Shown one piece after another: positions 8,997 to 21,244 of a stretch of DNA of 64,000 nucleotides (position 1 is its first letter; the number at the start of each line of letters is the position of its first letter). Source of the DNA: Pseudomonas sp. GGS8 (GTDB taxonomy: Bacteria > Pseudomonadota > Gammaproteobacteria > Pseudomonadales > Pseudomonadaceae); contig NZ_JALJWF010000001.1 of assembly GCF_024168645.1 (NCBI RefSeq), positions 4,467,501-4,531,500 on the forward strand, read 5' to 3'. Under the pieces are notes generated by a model, which ran no database searches, was not told where the DNA came from, and saw only the letters and a program-made list of their open reading frames with translations. A program made the translations under genes and the position numbers.

Positions 8997-9947
8997 ATGG
9001 ACGTTTTCCAAACCATGCGTTTTTTCATTACGGTTGCCCAGAGCGGCAGTTTTACCGCGGCAGCCGAGCTATTGGACACCACGACAACCAACGTCTCCAA
9101 AGCCGTTTCCAGTCTGGAGGCCAGGCTTCAAACCCGTCTGATTAACCGCACCACCCGACGCCTGGCGTTGACCGAAGCCGGGGCGCGCTATCTGCAACGA
9201 TGCGAGAGGATTCTGGAGGAGGTACGTGAAGCCGATGAGGAAGCAGGGACCGCTCACGTCATGCCCGTTGGCAGGCTCAAGATTCACGCGATGGGAGCCA
9301 TCGGTAATCATTACGTGATCGATGCCATTGCCAGGTATAGAGAGACTTATCCCTCGGTCACGTTTGATTTGACACTGACCAATCGGCTACCTGACTTGCT
9401 CGAAGAGGGGTATGACATATCGATTGTTTTAGCGCGCGATCTTCCCGATTCAGGCTTTGTCGCTCAGCGACTCGGCACCACTTACAGTATTCTCTGCGCC
9501 TCGCCAGCGTACCTGAAGAAACGCGGGATCCCCGATTCTCCGGGAGCTCTTTGCTCACATGATTGTTTGAGGATTGTTAATACGGTCATGCCGGTTGAAA
9601 ACTGGGCATTCGAGGGGCCCGAAGGCGTGGAGACCGTCAACATTCCATTGTCTCCCTTTCACGTCAATACCGCCGATGCCATGACCGTGGCCATAAAGAA
9701 TGGGATGGGTATCGGTATTCAGCCTATTGTCTCTGCTGTCGACGGACTCAGGGCCGGCACGTTAGTGCGCGTACTGCCGGAGTATCATTTTGAAGAGTTT
9801 AATTTATTTGCAATTTACCCATCACGAAAGTTCGTGGATGCAAAAATAAAGACATGGGTAGAGTTTCTTAAAGATTACATTCCAGGCTTATTGGCATCCG
9901 ATGAAAAAATAGTGGGCTCACCCCAAAAAAATAACAAAGTTCGCTAG
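8997..9947 (+). CDS. LysR-family transcriptional regulator
   Basis: A 316-residue LysR protein: HTH in residues 1-60 (SFTAAAELLDTTTTNVSKAV) and an effector domain from about residue 90 (GRLKIHAMGAIGNHYVIDAI). ATG 8997 is preceded by GAGGTG six bases upstream, so the GTG at 8988 is inside the ribosome site and is not the start. The 3' third has noticeably lower GC than its neighbours. It lies downstream of, and codirectional with, the reductase rather than divergent, so its target is not obvious. Confidence 0.88.
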   Translation: MDVFQTMRFFITVAQSGSFTAAAELLDTTTTNVSKAVSSLEARLQTRLINRTTRRLALTEAGARYLQRCERILEEVREADEEAGTAHVMPVGRLKIHAMGAIGNHYVIDAIARYRETYPSVTFDLTLTNRLPDLLEEGYDISIVLARDLPDSGFVAQRLGTTYSILCASPAYLKKRGIPDSPGALCSHDCLRIVNTVMPVENWAFEGPEGVETVNIPLSPFHVNTADAMTVAIKNGMGIGIQPIVSAVDGLRAGTLVRVLPEYHFEEFNLFAIYPSRKFVDAKIKTWVEFLKDYIPGLLASDEKIVGSPQKNNKVR

Positions 9948-9991
9948 TGCTGCAGGCATGGAGTGTCGACCCTCCATCGCCCGCACAGTAC

Positions 9992-10264
9992 TCAACCGTT
10001 TGAACATCCAGTGCCCATGACTTGATATTGCATGACATGCTGTTGGTCGTGAGAGTCTTCGTACGTCATTTGCACTGAGACCGGTTTGCACTCGTCTGGA
10101 ATCGCGGTGAGGTTAATGACTTTCTTAATGTCGAGCTTCGTTTCGTACGTGTAGGTTTCAACAGGTGTTTTGCTGGTCGCGTTAGTGGAATGACCGTCGT
10201 CTGCAAAGGCGTGTGCGCCCAGGCTGGCAAGAGCAAGAACAACCGCAATTTTTAAAGTTTTCAT
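9992..10264 (-). CDS. DUF2790 exported small protein
   Basis: A 90-residue protein with a clear signal peptide (MKTLKIAVVLALASLGAHAFA). The mature part has the DUF2790 pattern common in Pseudomonas: YETKLDIKKVINLTAIPDEC, then VQMTYEDSHDQQHVMQYQVM and a final GCSN, with two conserved cysteines that could form a disulfide. ATG 10264 follows GGTGAAG. The function of this family is unknown; some members respond to metals or quorum cues, which I cannot test here. Confidence 0.8.
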   Translation of the reverse strand: MKTLKIAVVLALASLGAHAFADDGHSTNATSKTPVETYTYETKLDIKKVINLTAIPDECKPVSVQMTYEDSHDQQHVMQYQVMGTGCSNG

Positions 10265-10469
10265 TATCTTCACCGTATCGTCCAAGGTTTACTCTGGGGC
10301 CGAGATGATCGTAAAACTCATCTCGGATTTTCGAGTGGCTACCTCGTGAGCTAATGGACACTGACGCTATTGGCTCACTGGGTAGAGACGATGTTAGGTG
10401 TCTGAACTTCTTTCAAATAGCGGCCGACTGGACAAACACTGTTGCCGGATTTCGCATGAATGGCCCAAA

Positions 10470-10531
10470 GATCGCAGGCTCCTGCAGGGCATGGGTACGG
10501 GTGTACTCAACCTCTGCAGGAACCTGCGATC
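10470..10531. repeat. REP-like long inverted repeat / bidirectional terminator
   Basis: An 18-base arm GATCGCAGGCTCCTGCAG is repeated in inverted form at 10514-10531 with one mismatch, around a loop of about 25 bases. It lies immediately downstream of the amidase stop (10535). The right arm is followed on the + strand by CTTCCTATTTTTGG. GATCGCAGG-type palindromes are frequent intergenic repeats in Pseudomonas. The remaining bases between 10265 and 10470 show nothing recognisable. Confidence 0.6.
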
Positions 10532-10534
10532 TTC

Positions 10535-12250
10535 CTATTTTTGGCTACCCGACAATGGCGGGGTGCGAGGCGGGATCAAGCGTTTCGTCCCCGTCGACTC
10601 GAACGCCGAAGCCAGGCGAAGCAGCGTCGAATCGTCGTAGGCACGACCAGCAAATGTCAGCCCCACAGGCATGCCGATGTCCGGCATGACGCCCATCGGC
10701 ACCGTGACCGTTGGAACGCCCAAATGGCGGATGGCGAGATTGCCATTGGCAACCCATACCCCGTTACTCCACGCGATATCCGCAGACGTCGGATCGACAT
10801 CGGCATTCGCCGGCCCAACGTCGGCCACCGTCGGGAAAATCACCGCGTCGAGTCCCAGCCGATCCATCCATTCCTCCAGATCGATTCGACGGGTCTGTTC
10901 CAGCCCGCGCAGTCCATCCGGCAGCGTGTCGATCTGGTTCCACGGCGTGATGCCGCGTTCGGCCATCCGCACATACTCGTCCATGCCCGCGGCAAGATCG
11001 CCCTCGCGGTTGGGCAGCGTCCCCGGGTCGTGCGGGAAAATCAGCGGCCCGTTCACGTCGACCAGACGATGCAGTTTTGGATCACCGTTGGCCTGGAGAA
11101 AATCATCGAACGCCCAAGCCGTCAGGTCCCACAACTCATGGTGCTGGAACTCTTTGGACACCAGGCCCCGGTTAAACACCGTCGGTGCGCCAGGACGATC
11201 GCCCTCGCAATTGGAAACCAGCGGGAAATCGACCTCGAGCACTTCAGCGCCGGCCGCTTCGAGTGCCTTGCGCGCCTGCTCCCAGAGCCCGATCACGGAG
11301 GGGCGGGTGTTGATGCGCTGGCCCGTCGGCCCACCGATGCCAGGCGCATCGCTGGTGCCCGCATCGGGATCGGCGTTGATGTACATGCGAGGCACGCCAA
11401 AGCGCTTGCCGGCGAGCGCATCGCTTTTCGCGGCCAGCGACCCATAGGACGTGGGGCGCACCGAGGCAACGCTTGGAATCGGCACCCAGGGTTGCATCCG
11501 CCACAGATCGCCCCGTGTGTCGGGATCATTGGCCACCACCACATCGAGCACCTCGAGCAGGTCCGCCATTGTCCGGGCATACGGCACGACCACGTCCATC
11601 GTCGGCGTCAACGGCCAGTTGCCGCGCACCGAGATCACTCCGCGCGAAGGCGTATAAGCACACAAACCATTGTTCGAGGCAGGGCCACGTCCGCTCGACC
11701 AGGTTTCTTCCGCGAGACCAAATGCCGAGAAACTGGCGGCGGTTGCCGTGCCGGCGCCATTCGATGAGCCAGAGGCGAAAGGGGCCGTAAGGTAGTCGGC
11801 GTTGTACGGGCTCTCCGCACGGCCATACACCCCGCGCTGCATGCCGCCGTTGGCCATCGGCGGCATATTGGTCTTGCCCAGGCAGATCGCCCCGGCAGCA
11901 CGAAGCCGTTCGATGGTGAACGCATCGCGATAAGCAATCAGATTGGCAAAGGCGGGACTTCCAGACGCGGCGGTCAGGCCCTTCACCAAGTAACTGTCCT
12001 TGGCCGTGTAGGGGATGCCATCGAGCGGCCCCAGCGTCTCGCCCCTGGCCCGACGGGCATCGGAGGCCTGCGCTTCCTTGAGCGCATCGGGGTTGCGAAC
12101 CACCACTGCGTTCAGGGCGGTAGGCGTGTCGGCGCCGTCGTAGGCGTCGATCCGGGCGAGATAGGCCTGCACAAGCTCAACCGCCGTGGTCTGGCCGGAT
12201 TCGAGCGCAGCCCGCAACTCGGCAATGGAAACCTCGGTGACCTCGATCAT
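10535..12250 (-). CDS. Amidase-signature family hydrolase
   Basis: A 571-residue amidase. The Ser-cisSer-Lys triad can be placed: Lys in GIPYTAKDSY (about residue 84), cis-Ser in FASGSSNGAG (about 161) and nucleophile Ser in ETWSSGRGPAS (about 188). The signature is divergent: the usual DTGGSIR is replaced by ETWSSGR and the Gly-Gly-Ser run by GSSNGAG, as in a subset of long amidases annotated from soil bacteria. The start is ATG 12250. No signal peptide is seen, so it is probably cytoplasmic. Substrate cannot be told; neighbours do not form an obvious pathway. Confidence 0.85.
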   Translation of the reverse strand: MIEVTEVSIAELRAALESGQTTAVELVQAYLARIDAYDGADTPTALNAVVVRNPDALKEAQASDARRARGETLGPLDGIPYTAKDSYLVKGLTAASGSPAFANLIAYRDAFTIERLRAAGAICLGKTNMPPMANGGMQRGVYGRAESPYNADYLTAPFASGSSNGAGTATAASFSAFGLAEETWSSGRGPASNNGLCAYTPSRGVISVRGNWPLTPTMDVVVPYARTMADLLEVLDVVVANDPDTRGDLWRMQPWVPIPSVASVRPTSYGSLAAKSDALAGKRFGVPRMYINADPDAGTSDAPGIGGPTGQRINTRPSVIGLWEQARKALEAAGAEVLEVDFPLVSNCEGDRPGAPTVFNRGLVSKEFQHHELWDLTAWAFDDFLQANGDPKLHRLVDVNGPLIFPHDPGTLPNREGDLAAGMDEYVRMAERGITPWNQIDTLPDGLRGLEQTRRIDLEEWMDRLGLDAVIFPTVADVGPANADVDPTSADIAWSNGVWVANGNLAIRHLGVPTVTVPMGVMPDIGMPVGLTFAGRAYDDSTLLRLASAFESTGTKRLIPPRTPPLSGSQK

Positions 12251-12447
12251 GCTGTTACCGCCTGCTGCTGGCGGGTAGCGTGGTGAAGGTTGCTGTTACG
12301 CCGGGTTTTCGGCTCAGGGACATCACTTATTTCACAATGGGCTTTCATTTCGGTTCTCATTGCACTGCATTACGCGACAGTATCGGAGAACTCATTGCCC
12401 TCTGTCATTCGCCTGTGCCCTGAACCTGATGAGGGGCGTGTATTTTC

Positions 12448-12675
12448 CTAATTGCCATCCGCCACCTTGCGTTCGATCTCGGCTATTTTCCGACTGCGCT
12501 CTTCAGCTTCCTGCTTCTGGGTTTTAGTCGTGGCCTGATCTTCACCGTCGAGGTCACTGTCGCTGTCCTCAAGCTCTCTTTCGACCACATCGACGGGTTT
12601 ATCAGATGTAGCGGTGGGCGGGGTGTTCGAGGTTGGTTCTGATTCGACGTCGTTAACACTGTCATCGTTGTTCAT
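12448..12675 (-). CDS. Small acidic hypothetical protein
   Basis: A 75-residue, highly charged protein, rich in Asp, Glu, Ser and Thr in its first half and with a Lys/Glu-rich helix (EAEERSRKIAEIERKVADG) at the end. ATG 12675 is preceded by a strong GGAGGTAAG, which decides the start over the longer frame. No signal peptide or membrane helix. Composition suggests an intrinsically disordered N-terminus and a short coiled coil. I do not recognise the family. The 200 bases between this gene and the amidase start at 12250 show no feature I can support. Confidence 0.6.
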   Translation of the reverse strand: MNNDDSVNDVESEPTSNTPPTATSDKPVDVVERELEDSDSDLDGEDQATTKTQKQEAEERSRKIAEIERKVADGN

Positions 12676-12816
12676 TTCGCTTACCTCCGTTGGCCTACAC
12701 ATTGGATTCAGCGATAGGGTCTGAGTTCGAGATTTTTCCGGCATGCCGGAATAATGGATGCCGGAAACTTGATCGCTATTCTCGCGATTGACCGTAGAGA
12801 GAGCCCGGGCTTCAGG

Positions 12817-13653
12817 TTAACTGGGAGCCAAATCGCCGTACCAGTACGCCGCCGTGACACCACCATCCATCAGAAAATCGCTGCCGGTAATGAATGTGCC
12901 CTCAGGTCCCATCAGCAGCGCGCCCAAGGCGCCCACCTCATCCGGCGTGCCGCCGCGTCCTGCCGCGCTCAGTTCGATCATGCGCCGGTAACCCTCACCG
13001 CGTGGGCCGCTCAATTCGTCCCGCGCCAGCGGTGTAAAGATGATGCCGGGGCTGATCGTATTGACCCGCGCGCCGCGTTTGCCCCAACGCACTGCTTCAG
13101 CCATGACTCGCAACGAGTTGCCACGCTTGGATATCTGGTAAGCGTTCAACGGATCGGTGACTTGATCGGCTTGCAGCATCGGGAGCGCGAGCAAATCGTC
13201 CGCTGGGGTTGTCGCCAGCGCTTTGTTTTGTTCGGCGCTCAATGCGGGCAAGCGATGGCCGGATTGTGATGCGATCACGATCGCGGAACCGCCTTCGGCG
13301 ATGACATTGCCGAACGCCTCAAGCACGACTGCCGTGCCATATAAATCAACCCGCAAAATGGTTGCAGCCGGCGCTTGAGAGGGTGAAACCCCCGCAGCGT
13401 GGATGACACCGGTGATGTCGCCAATGGCCGTCGCGGTCTGCACCAGCGCCTGGACTGATTCACGAGAAGAGACGTCTACGATGGCCGTGGTGACCTCGAA
13501 TCCTGCCTCAAACAAGACCTTTGCCGCTGCATCGGCGTTCTCCTGTTTCAGATCCGCCAGCACAACATGCTTGCCGGGACTGACTCGGCGGGCAATGGCC
13601 TGGCCGATTGAGCCGGCGCCAATAACGACAATCACTTTCGTAAGATTTTTCAT
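12817..13653 (-). CDS. Short-chain dehydrogenase/reductase
   Basis: A 278-residue SDR with a Rossmann start VVIGAGSIGQAIARRV, where the usual TGxxxGIG is altered to GAGSIG, as in some divergent SDRs. VIHAAG replaces NNAG. The catalytic Ser lies in VIASQSG and the YxxxK pair in YQISKRGN. SPGIIFTPL matches the PG motif after the active site. ATG 13653 follows GAGAGAT. It lies 74 bases downstream of the aldo/keto reductase gene on the same strand and is probably cotranscribed. Substrate is unknown. Confidence 0.85.
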   Translation of the reverse strand: MKNLTKVIVVIGAGSIGQAIARRVSPGKHVVLADLKQENADAAAKVLFEAGFEVTTAIVDVSSRESVQALVQTATAIGDITGVIHAAGVSPSQAPAATILRVDLYGTAVVLEAFGNVIAEGGSAIVIASQSGHRLPALSAEQNKALATTPADDLLALPMLQADQVTDPLNAYQISKRGNSLRVMAEAVRWGKRGARVNTISPGIIFTPLARDELSGPRGEGYRRMIELSAAGRGGTPDEVGALGALLMGPEGTFITGSDFLMDGGVTAAYWYGDLAPS

Positions 13654-13727
13654 GGGTATCTCTCTCGTCAGGCTCCAATTGACTGACCCGACTGGGCGTC
13701 GGATCAGACCTCCTGCGGTGCATGGGA

Positions 13728-14738
<1,011 letters not shown>

Positions 14739-14744
14739 TCACCT

Positions 14745-14773
14745 TATATTGCTGTTGAAAGCTCAACAATATA
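14745..14773. promoter_or_regulatory. Palindromic LysR-type site between divergent genes
   Basis: TATATTGCTGTTGA and TCAACAATATA form an imperfect inverted repeat around AAGC in the 98-base region between the reductase (13728) and LysR (14810) starts. It contains T-N11-A spacings expected of LysR boxes. Role in activating the reductase and autorepression is inferred from position. Confidence 0.5.
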
Positions 14774-14809
14774 GCCTTGGCTGCATAGGTTGGTGAGGTA
14801 AATTCATAA

Positions 14810-15715
14810 ATGATGCGCGCAGATCTGCCGGGGCTTACAGCCTTCATCGCCATTGCTGAACAGCGCAGTTTCAGTGGCGCGGCTCGCGTGTTGGGTGTGT
14901 CTTCTTCCGCGCTCAGTCACTCCATGCGTAACCTGGAGGCGCGGTTGGAGATGCGCCTGTTCAACCGTACTACACGCTCGGTTTCATTGACTGAGGCGGG
15001 GCAGCAATTGCTCGACGGTGTACGGCCGCTCATGAATGATTTGGCGAATGTGGTCAACGAAGTCACCTCCACCCGGATCACACCTTCAGGTTCCATCCGC
15101 ATCAGCGCCTCGGAGTCATCCATGCGGCCGCTGATTCGCCATGTCGTTCCTGACTTCGTCGTCCGCTATCCGCATATCCACATCGAGTTCGTGGTCGACG
15201 GCAAGCTGCAAGATATTGTTGGCGATGGTTTCGACGCAGGCATCCGGCTGTTTGATGACGTGCCACGCGACATGATTGCCATACGTTTCGGGCCGGATTT
15301 ACGTTTCGCGGCCGTTGCTTCACCCAGCTATCTTGAACGCCATCCTGCTCCCCAGGTGCCGCAAGACTTGAAAGCGCATCGATGCATACGCTTTCGCTTT
15401 ACCAGTGGCGGACTGTTTCGCTGGGATTTCAAACACGAAGCGCAAAGCGCCAGCCTTGATGTTGAAGGGCAAATCACCCTGGACAACATCAACCTCATGA
15501 TTGAAGCCGCGCTGGCGGGTGTTGGTGTCGCGTGGGTGCCCGAAACACAGGTTGCCGATCATCTGCGGGACGGACGGTTGATCCACTTGCTAGCGCAATG
15601 GAGCCCGAATTATTCGGGGCTTTGTCTATATTACCCAGCCAACCGTCATCCACCGATTGCCCTGCGGCTTTTCGCCCAGGCAGTCCGCGATTGGGCGAGC
15701 CGACCTGAATCGTAA
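14810..15715 (+). CDS. LysR-family transcriptional regulator
   Basis: A 301-residue LysR protein: HTH in residues 1-62 (SFSGAARVLGVSSSALSH, then TRSVSLTEAGQQLL) and an effector domain from about residue 90. GAGG ten bases before ATG 14810 fits that start; the ATG at 14813 is also possible. The sequence DGFDAGIRLFDDVPRDMIAI is typical of regulators linked to reductases. Divergent from aldo/keto reductase 1, which is its likely target. Confidence 0.9.
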   Translation: MMRADLPGLTAFIAIAEQRSFSGAARVLGVSSSALSHSMRNLEARLEMRLFNRTTRSVSLTEAGQQLLDGVRPLMNDLANVVNEVTSTRITPSGSIRISASESSMRPLIRHVVPDFVVRYPHIHIEFVVDGKLQDIVGDGFDAGIRLFDDVPRDMIAIRFGPDLRFAAVASPSYLERHPAPQVPQDLKAHRCIRFRFTSGGLFRWDFKHEAQSASLDVEGQITLDNINLMIEAALAGVGVAWVPETQVADHLRDGRLIHLLAQWSPNYSGLCLYYPANRHPPIALRLFAQAVRDWASRPES

Positions 15716-15728
15716 GCGGCGGGCGGGA

Positions 15729-17789
<2,061 letters not shown>

Positions 17790-17803
17790 ACCGGCGAGCG
17801 GGT

Positions 17804-17830
17804 CTCGGCAGAAATACGACTTCTACCGAG
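17804..17830 (+). terminator. Hairpin after aldo/keto reductase 2
   Basis: CTCGGCAGAA and TTCTACCGAG pair over 10 bases with one mismatch around ATACGAC, 15 bases after the reductase stop. No T-run follows, so it may be a weak or Rho-assisted terminator. Confidence 0.35.
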
Positions 17831-17914
17831 CCATGTCAGGAGGGCAATGTAGAGTCAAACGATTGGTCATGATCGATGGCATAATCGCCGAAGGTTCATA
17901 ACCAGGGCGTATAA

Positions 17915-18808
17915 ATGACCGCTGAAAGCTACGACCAACTCGCGATCTTCGCGGCCGTGGCACAGGAGCGCAGCTTCACCCGCGCCGCCGCCAGGCTCGG
18001 CATGTCGCAGCCCGCGTTGAGCCGGGCGATGCGTCAGTTGGAGGAACGACTGGGCGTCAGGTTGCTTGCGCGCACCACTCGAAGCGTTTCCCCCACGCAA
18101 GCGGGCGAACATCTGTTGCAGGTGATCGCTCCCAGGTTCGAAGAAATCAACAGCGAGTTGGCATTGCTCAGCGAATTCCGCGACAAGCCGGCAGGCAAAC
18201 TGCGCATCACGGCCGGCGAGCATTCCGCGATCACGATCCTGCAACCGGTGCTCGCAAAGCTGCTGCCCGACAACCCCGATCTCAGCATCGAGATCATCGT
18301 GGACTATGGTCTGACCGACATCGTGGCGGAAGGCTTCGATGCCGGTGTCCGGCTGGGTGAACAGGTCGCCAAGGACATGATCGCGGTGCGCATCGGCCCC
18401 GACATGCGGATGGCGGTTGTCGGTTCTCCAGAATATTTCTCCCGGCACCCGAGGCCAAAAGTCCCGAGCGATCTGATGCAGCACAACTGCATCAACCTGC
18501 GCATGCCGACATACGGCGGCATCTTCTCCTGGGAGTTCGAGAAGAAGGGGCAAAAACTTAAAGTGCGCGTCGAGGGCCAACTGGTGTTCAACAACATCGC
18601 CATGCGTCTGGAGGCTGCCCTCAAGGGGCTGGGGCTGGCCTACATGCCGGAAGACCTGGTGCAGACACATGTCGCGCAGGGGCGGTTGATTCGCGTGCTG
18701 GCGGACTGGTGCGAACCGTTTTCGGGATACCACCTCTACTATCCAAGCCGCCGCCAGAGCTCTCCCGCCTTTGCGTTGTTGCGCGATGCGCTGCGTTACG
18801 CGGGTTGA
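17915..18808 (+). CDS. LysR-family transcriptional regulator
   Basis: A 297-residue LysR protein with HTH residues 1-62 (SFTRAAARLGMSQPALSRAM; TRSVSPTQAGEHLL) and an effector domain containing VAEGFDAGVRLGEQVAKDMI, close to that of the regulator at 14810. It converges with the exported-protein operon that ends at 18847 (38 bases between stops), and follows aldo/keto reductase 2. It could control either; no divergent partner is present. Confidence 0.88.
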   Translation: MTAESYDQLAIFAAVAQERSFTRAAARLGMSQPALSRAMRQLEERLGVRLLARTTRSVSPTQAGEHLLQVIAPRFEEINSELALLSEFRDKPAGKLRITAGEHSAITILQPVLAKLLPDNPDLSIEIIVDYGLTDIVAEGFDAGVRLGEQVAKDMIAVRIGPDMRMAVVGSPEYFSRHPRPKVPSDLMQHNCINLRMPTYGGIFSWEFEKKGQKLKVRVEGQLVFNNIAMRLEAALKGLGLAYMPEDLVQTHVAQGRLIRVLADWCEPFSGYHLYYPSRRQSSPAFALLRDALRYAG

Positions 18809-18846
18809 TTCCTGATACATGGCAAATGTGCAGGAGTCGTACCCGG

Positions 18847-19635
18847 TTACGGGGGAGTGCGTCCAGGTAGATGTTTATCCAACGCCTCGCGGGCGCGCTG
18901 GGCGGCATCGGCATCGCCGTGGTCGGCCAGCACCTGGATCAGTTGACGCAATTGCGCAGCGCTCAGGCCGACCCTCATGCTGGCGGCCATGTGCGAGCGC
19001 AGTTGCGGCTCCACGCCGGGCGTGGCGGCCAGCGCTCCGACCGTGGCCAGCTCGCGACTTTGCCAGTCCAGGTTGTCGCGCTCGAAGATGTCACCGAACA
19101 AATGCGCCTGCAGGTACTGATTGATAACGGGGGCGAAGTCGAACAGCGGGCCCTGGACGGGCGCGCCCGCAATGCGCGTCTGGTTAGCCTTGCCCACTGC
19201 CAGCAATTCGTCGCCGGTGGGAATGACGCCAGCGGGCTCGCGCCCCGGGGCGTCCTGGAGGCCGCGTTGTTTGCGTTCCTCCAGCACCTTCATCAGCTCG
19301 CCGAGTGCGTTGAGACTGCGCGGAAAGCCGACGTAGGCATAGAGTTGCACCAGGATTTCCTTCGCCTCGCTGACGGTCAGGCCCGCGTCCAGCCCTTGGT
19401 TCAAGGAGGTATTGAGCCCGGGCATGTTGCTCGTGGCCATGAACGCCGCAATCAACGGGATCGCCTGCTGTTTGGCGGACAACGTCTGGGAAGCGGGTTG
19501 TGCGGGGGACATGGCTTGTAACTCCAAAGGGTTCTGGTTAGCGTGGCTCGGCGTGCTCGCCAGCCCCAGGCTCAGCGCGAATGCCGCTACCAGCACGCCG
19601 GGCTTGTGATACCTAGCGGGCGTTGTATTGGTCAT
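18847..19635 (-). CDS. Exported double carboxymuconolactone-decarboxylase-fold protein
   Basis: A 262-residue protein with a signal peptide (hydrophobic VLVAAFALSLGLA, cleavage after SHA near residue 32). Two CMD/AhpD-like domains follow: about residues 60-125 (AKEILVQLYAYVGFPRSLNAL) and about 165-250 (WQSRELATVGALAATPGVEP, then LRSHMAASMRVGLSAAQL). The mature protein has no cysteine, so it cannot act as an AhpD-type CxxC peroxidase partner. ATG 19635 lies inside the end of the upstream cupin gene (23-base overlap), indicating coupling. Last gene of a four-gene operon; the reaction is unknown. Confidence 0.82.
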   Translation of the reverse strand: MTNTTPARYHKPGVLVAAFALSLGLASTPSHANQNPLELQAMSPAQPASQTLSAKQQAIPLIAAFMATSNMPGLNTSLNQGLDAGLTVSEAKEILVQLYAYVGFPRSLNALGELMKVLEERKQRGLQDAPGREPAGVIPTGDELLAVGKANQTRIAGAPVQGPLFDFAPVINQYLQAHLFGDIFERDNLDWQSRELATVGALAATPGVEPQLRSHMAASMRVGLSAAQLRQLIQVLADHGDADAAQRAREALDKHLPGRTPP

Positions 19636-20107
19636 CGGTGACTTTCTCCAGCCATTGCACGCTCTTGCCATCCACCGCGCCAGTCACGGCCAAGTGCGTC
19701 ATTGCAGTGGTCGGTGCGGCACCGTGCCAATGCTTGACGCCCGGTGGGCATACGATCACGTCTCCCGGATGGATTTCCTGCACGGGCTTGCCCCATTCCT
19801 GCGTCAGCCCCACACCGGAAACCACCACCAATCGCTGTCCTGCAGGATGGGTATGCCAGGCCGAGCGCGCGCCCGGTTCGAAGGTGACATAGGCGCCGGA
19901 TGCATTGATTTCGCCGCTGGCGGGAAACAAGGGATCGACGCGCACTCGCCCGGAGAAATAATCCGCCGGTCCCGTTGCCGAAGCCTGGGTGCCGGTGCGG
20001 CTGATCTGCTGGGCGGCCAAGGATTCAGCGGCATTGTCAGGTTGGCCGGCTGCGCCGGCGAAGGGCGTCGCGGCGCATACCGCGATTCCCAAAAGGGTTT
20101 TGTTCAT
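19613..20107 (-). CDS. Exported cupin-domain protein
   Basis: A 164-residue protein with a signal peptide (MNKTLLGIAVCAATPFAGA). The single cupin barrel shows metal-ligand motif 1 as GARSAWHTHPAGQRLVVVSG and motif 2 as GDVIVCPPGVKHWHGAAP; the His-x-His, Glu/Gln and final His positions are mostly kept (HTH, Q and H). This is the family of small cupins often encoded with CMD-domain proteins and reductases. Overlaps the CMD gene by 23 bases and follows the hydrolase gene by 21 bases, so all are cotranscribed. Confidence 0.85.
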   Translation of the reverse strand: MNKTLLGIAVCAATPFAGAAGQPDNAAESLAAQQISRTGTQASATGPADYFSGRVRVDPLFPASGEINASGAYVTFEPGARSAWHTHPAGQRLVVVSGVGLTQEWGKPVQEIHPGDVIVCPPGVKHWHGAAPTTAMTHLAVTGAVDGKSVQWLEKVTDDQYNAR

Positions 20108-20128
20108 GATGACGGGTCCTTGCTCAGC

Positions 20129-21181
20129 TCAGAGCGTTCTCGCGTAAAACGCAGTCAACTTGCCCATTGCGGCGTCCACATACGCGGGTACCCAATAGGT
20201 TTCGATATGGGTTGCGCCATCGATCTTGAACAGTTCCTTGTCCTTGGTGCCGGTGGCCTTGGTGAATGCATCCTCGGTCATGTACAGGCTGTCGGCCTTG
20301 CTGCCCGCGATCATCAGCAACGGCTGCCGGATCAGTTCGATCTGGTCAGTGGCGTCGAAACGCATCAAGTCCAGCAAGCTGCTCATGGTGTACTTGAAGG
20401 TCGAGTTGGGATGCGCATGCGTCTTCCAGTAATACTCGTAACCCTGGCGATACAGATCGAACGGCAATTTGGCGATCTGCTCATCCGTCAGGTTGGCATC
20501 CCCGGCATAGAGAATTTCCCCGCCGGCCGCTTCCTGAGCTCGGGCAGCGGAAGCCTGCTCCAGGCGTTGCTGGACAGTGTCCAGTTGCGAATCGTTGTAG
20601 CCATTGCGACGAACCCGCCCGGAGTTGAACATGCTCACCGTCGCAATCGATTTGAATCGCTTGTCGGTTTTCGCCGCAGCCAGCGAGTAGCCGCCACCGC
20701 CGCAGATGCCGAGCAAGCCCAGATGCGCACTGTCGACGCCTGGATAGCGGGCGATGAAGTCCGCCATGCCATGGATGTCCTCGATGCGGTAGGCGGGTTT
20801 GTCGACGTTGCGTGGCTGACCGCCACTGGCCCCCTGATAAGCGGCATCCGCGGCGATCGTGATGTAGCCCTGTTCCGCCAATCGTTGGGCATACAGACCG
20901 GCGACCTGTTCCTTCACCCCGCCATTGGGATGCGCCACGACGACGGCGTGGTATTTCTTCCCCGAGTCATAGTTCGCGGGGGTGTAAACGTTGGCGGCAA
21001 TGTCCAGGCCGTTGAGCTTGTATGTGACGGCACGGATGTTGACCTTTCCCGGTTCGTTCTTGGTAATCGCGCCGCCGTAGGTCAACGTGAAGGGATTCTG
21101 CTTGTAGTCCGCCGCCTCAACGTCGGCTGCCGAAATCCCGACCATGGCGGCGAGGAGGGTGGCCTTTATCGTTGTTCGCAT
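20129..21181 (-). CDS. Exported alpha/beta hydrolase (dienelactone-hydrolase-like)
   Basis: A 350-residue hydrolase with a signal peptide (LLAAMVGISAADVEA, about residues 1-23). The nucleophile elbow is GLLGICGGGGYS, i.e. Gly-x-Cys-x-Gly, so the nucleophile is a cysteine as in dienelactone hydrolases. A candidate acid/His end is GATHIETYWVPAYVDAAMGK. HPNGGVKEQVAG gives the oxyanion region. Periplasmic location is predicted. The gene sits second in the operon with a 63-base gap to the upstream hydrolase. Substrate unknown; lactone or ester opening would fit the fold. Confidence 0.82.
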   Translation of the reverse strand: MRTTIKATLLAAMVGISAADVEAADYKQNPFTLTYGGAITKNEPGKVNIRAVTYKLNGLDIAANVYTPANYDSGKKYHAVVVAHPNGGVKEQVAGLYAQRLAEQGYITIAADAAYQGASGGQPRNVDKPAYRIEDIHGMADFIARYPGVDSAHLGLLGICGGGGYSLAAAKTDKRFKSIATVSMFNSGRVRRNGYNDSQLDTVQQRLEQASAARAQEAAGGEILYAGDANLTDEQIAKLPFDLYRQGYEYYWKTHAHPNSTFKYTMSSLLDLMRFDATDQIELIRQPLLMIAGSKADSLYMTEDAFTKATGTKDKELFKIDGATHIETYWVPAYVDAAMGKLTAFYARTL

Positions 21182-21244
21182 CGTATGAGTACTCCTGCTA
21201 CTTCCTGTTTCTGAAAGACATGGCAGCCATCGCCATGCTCGTCG

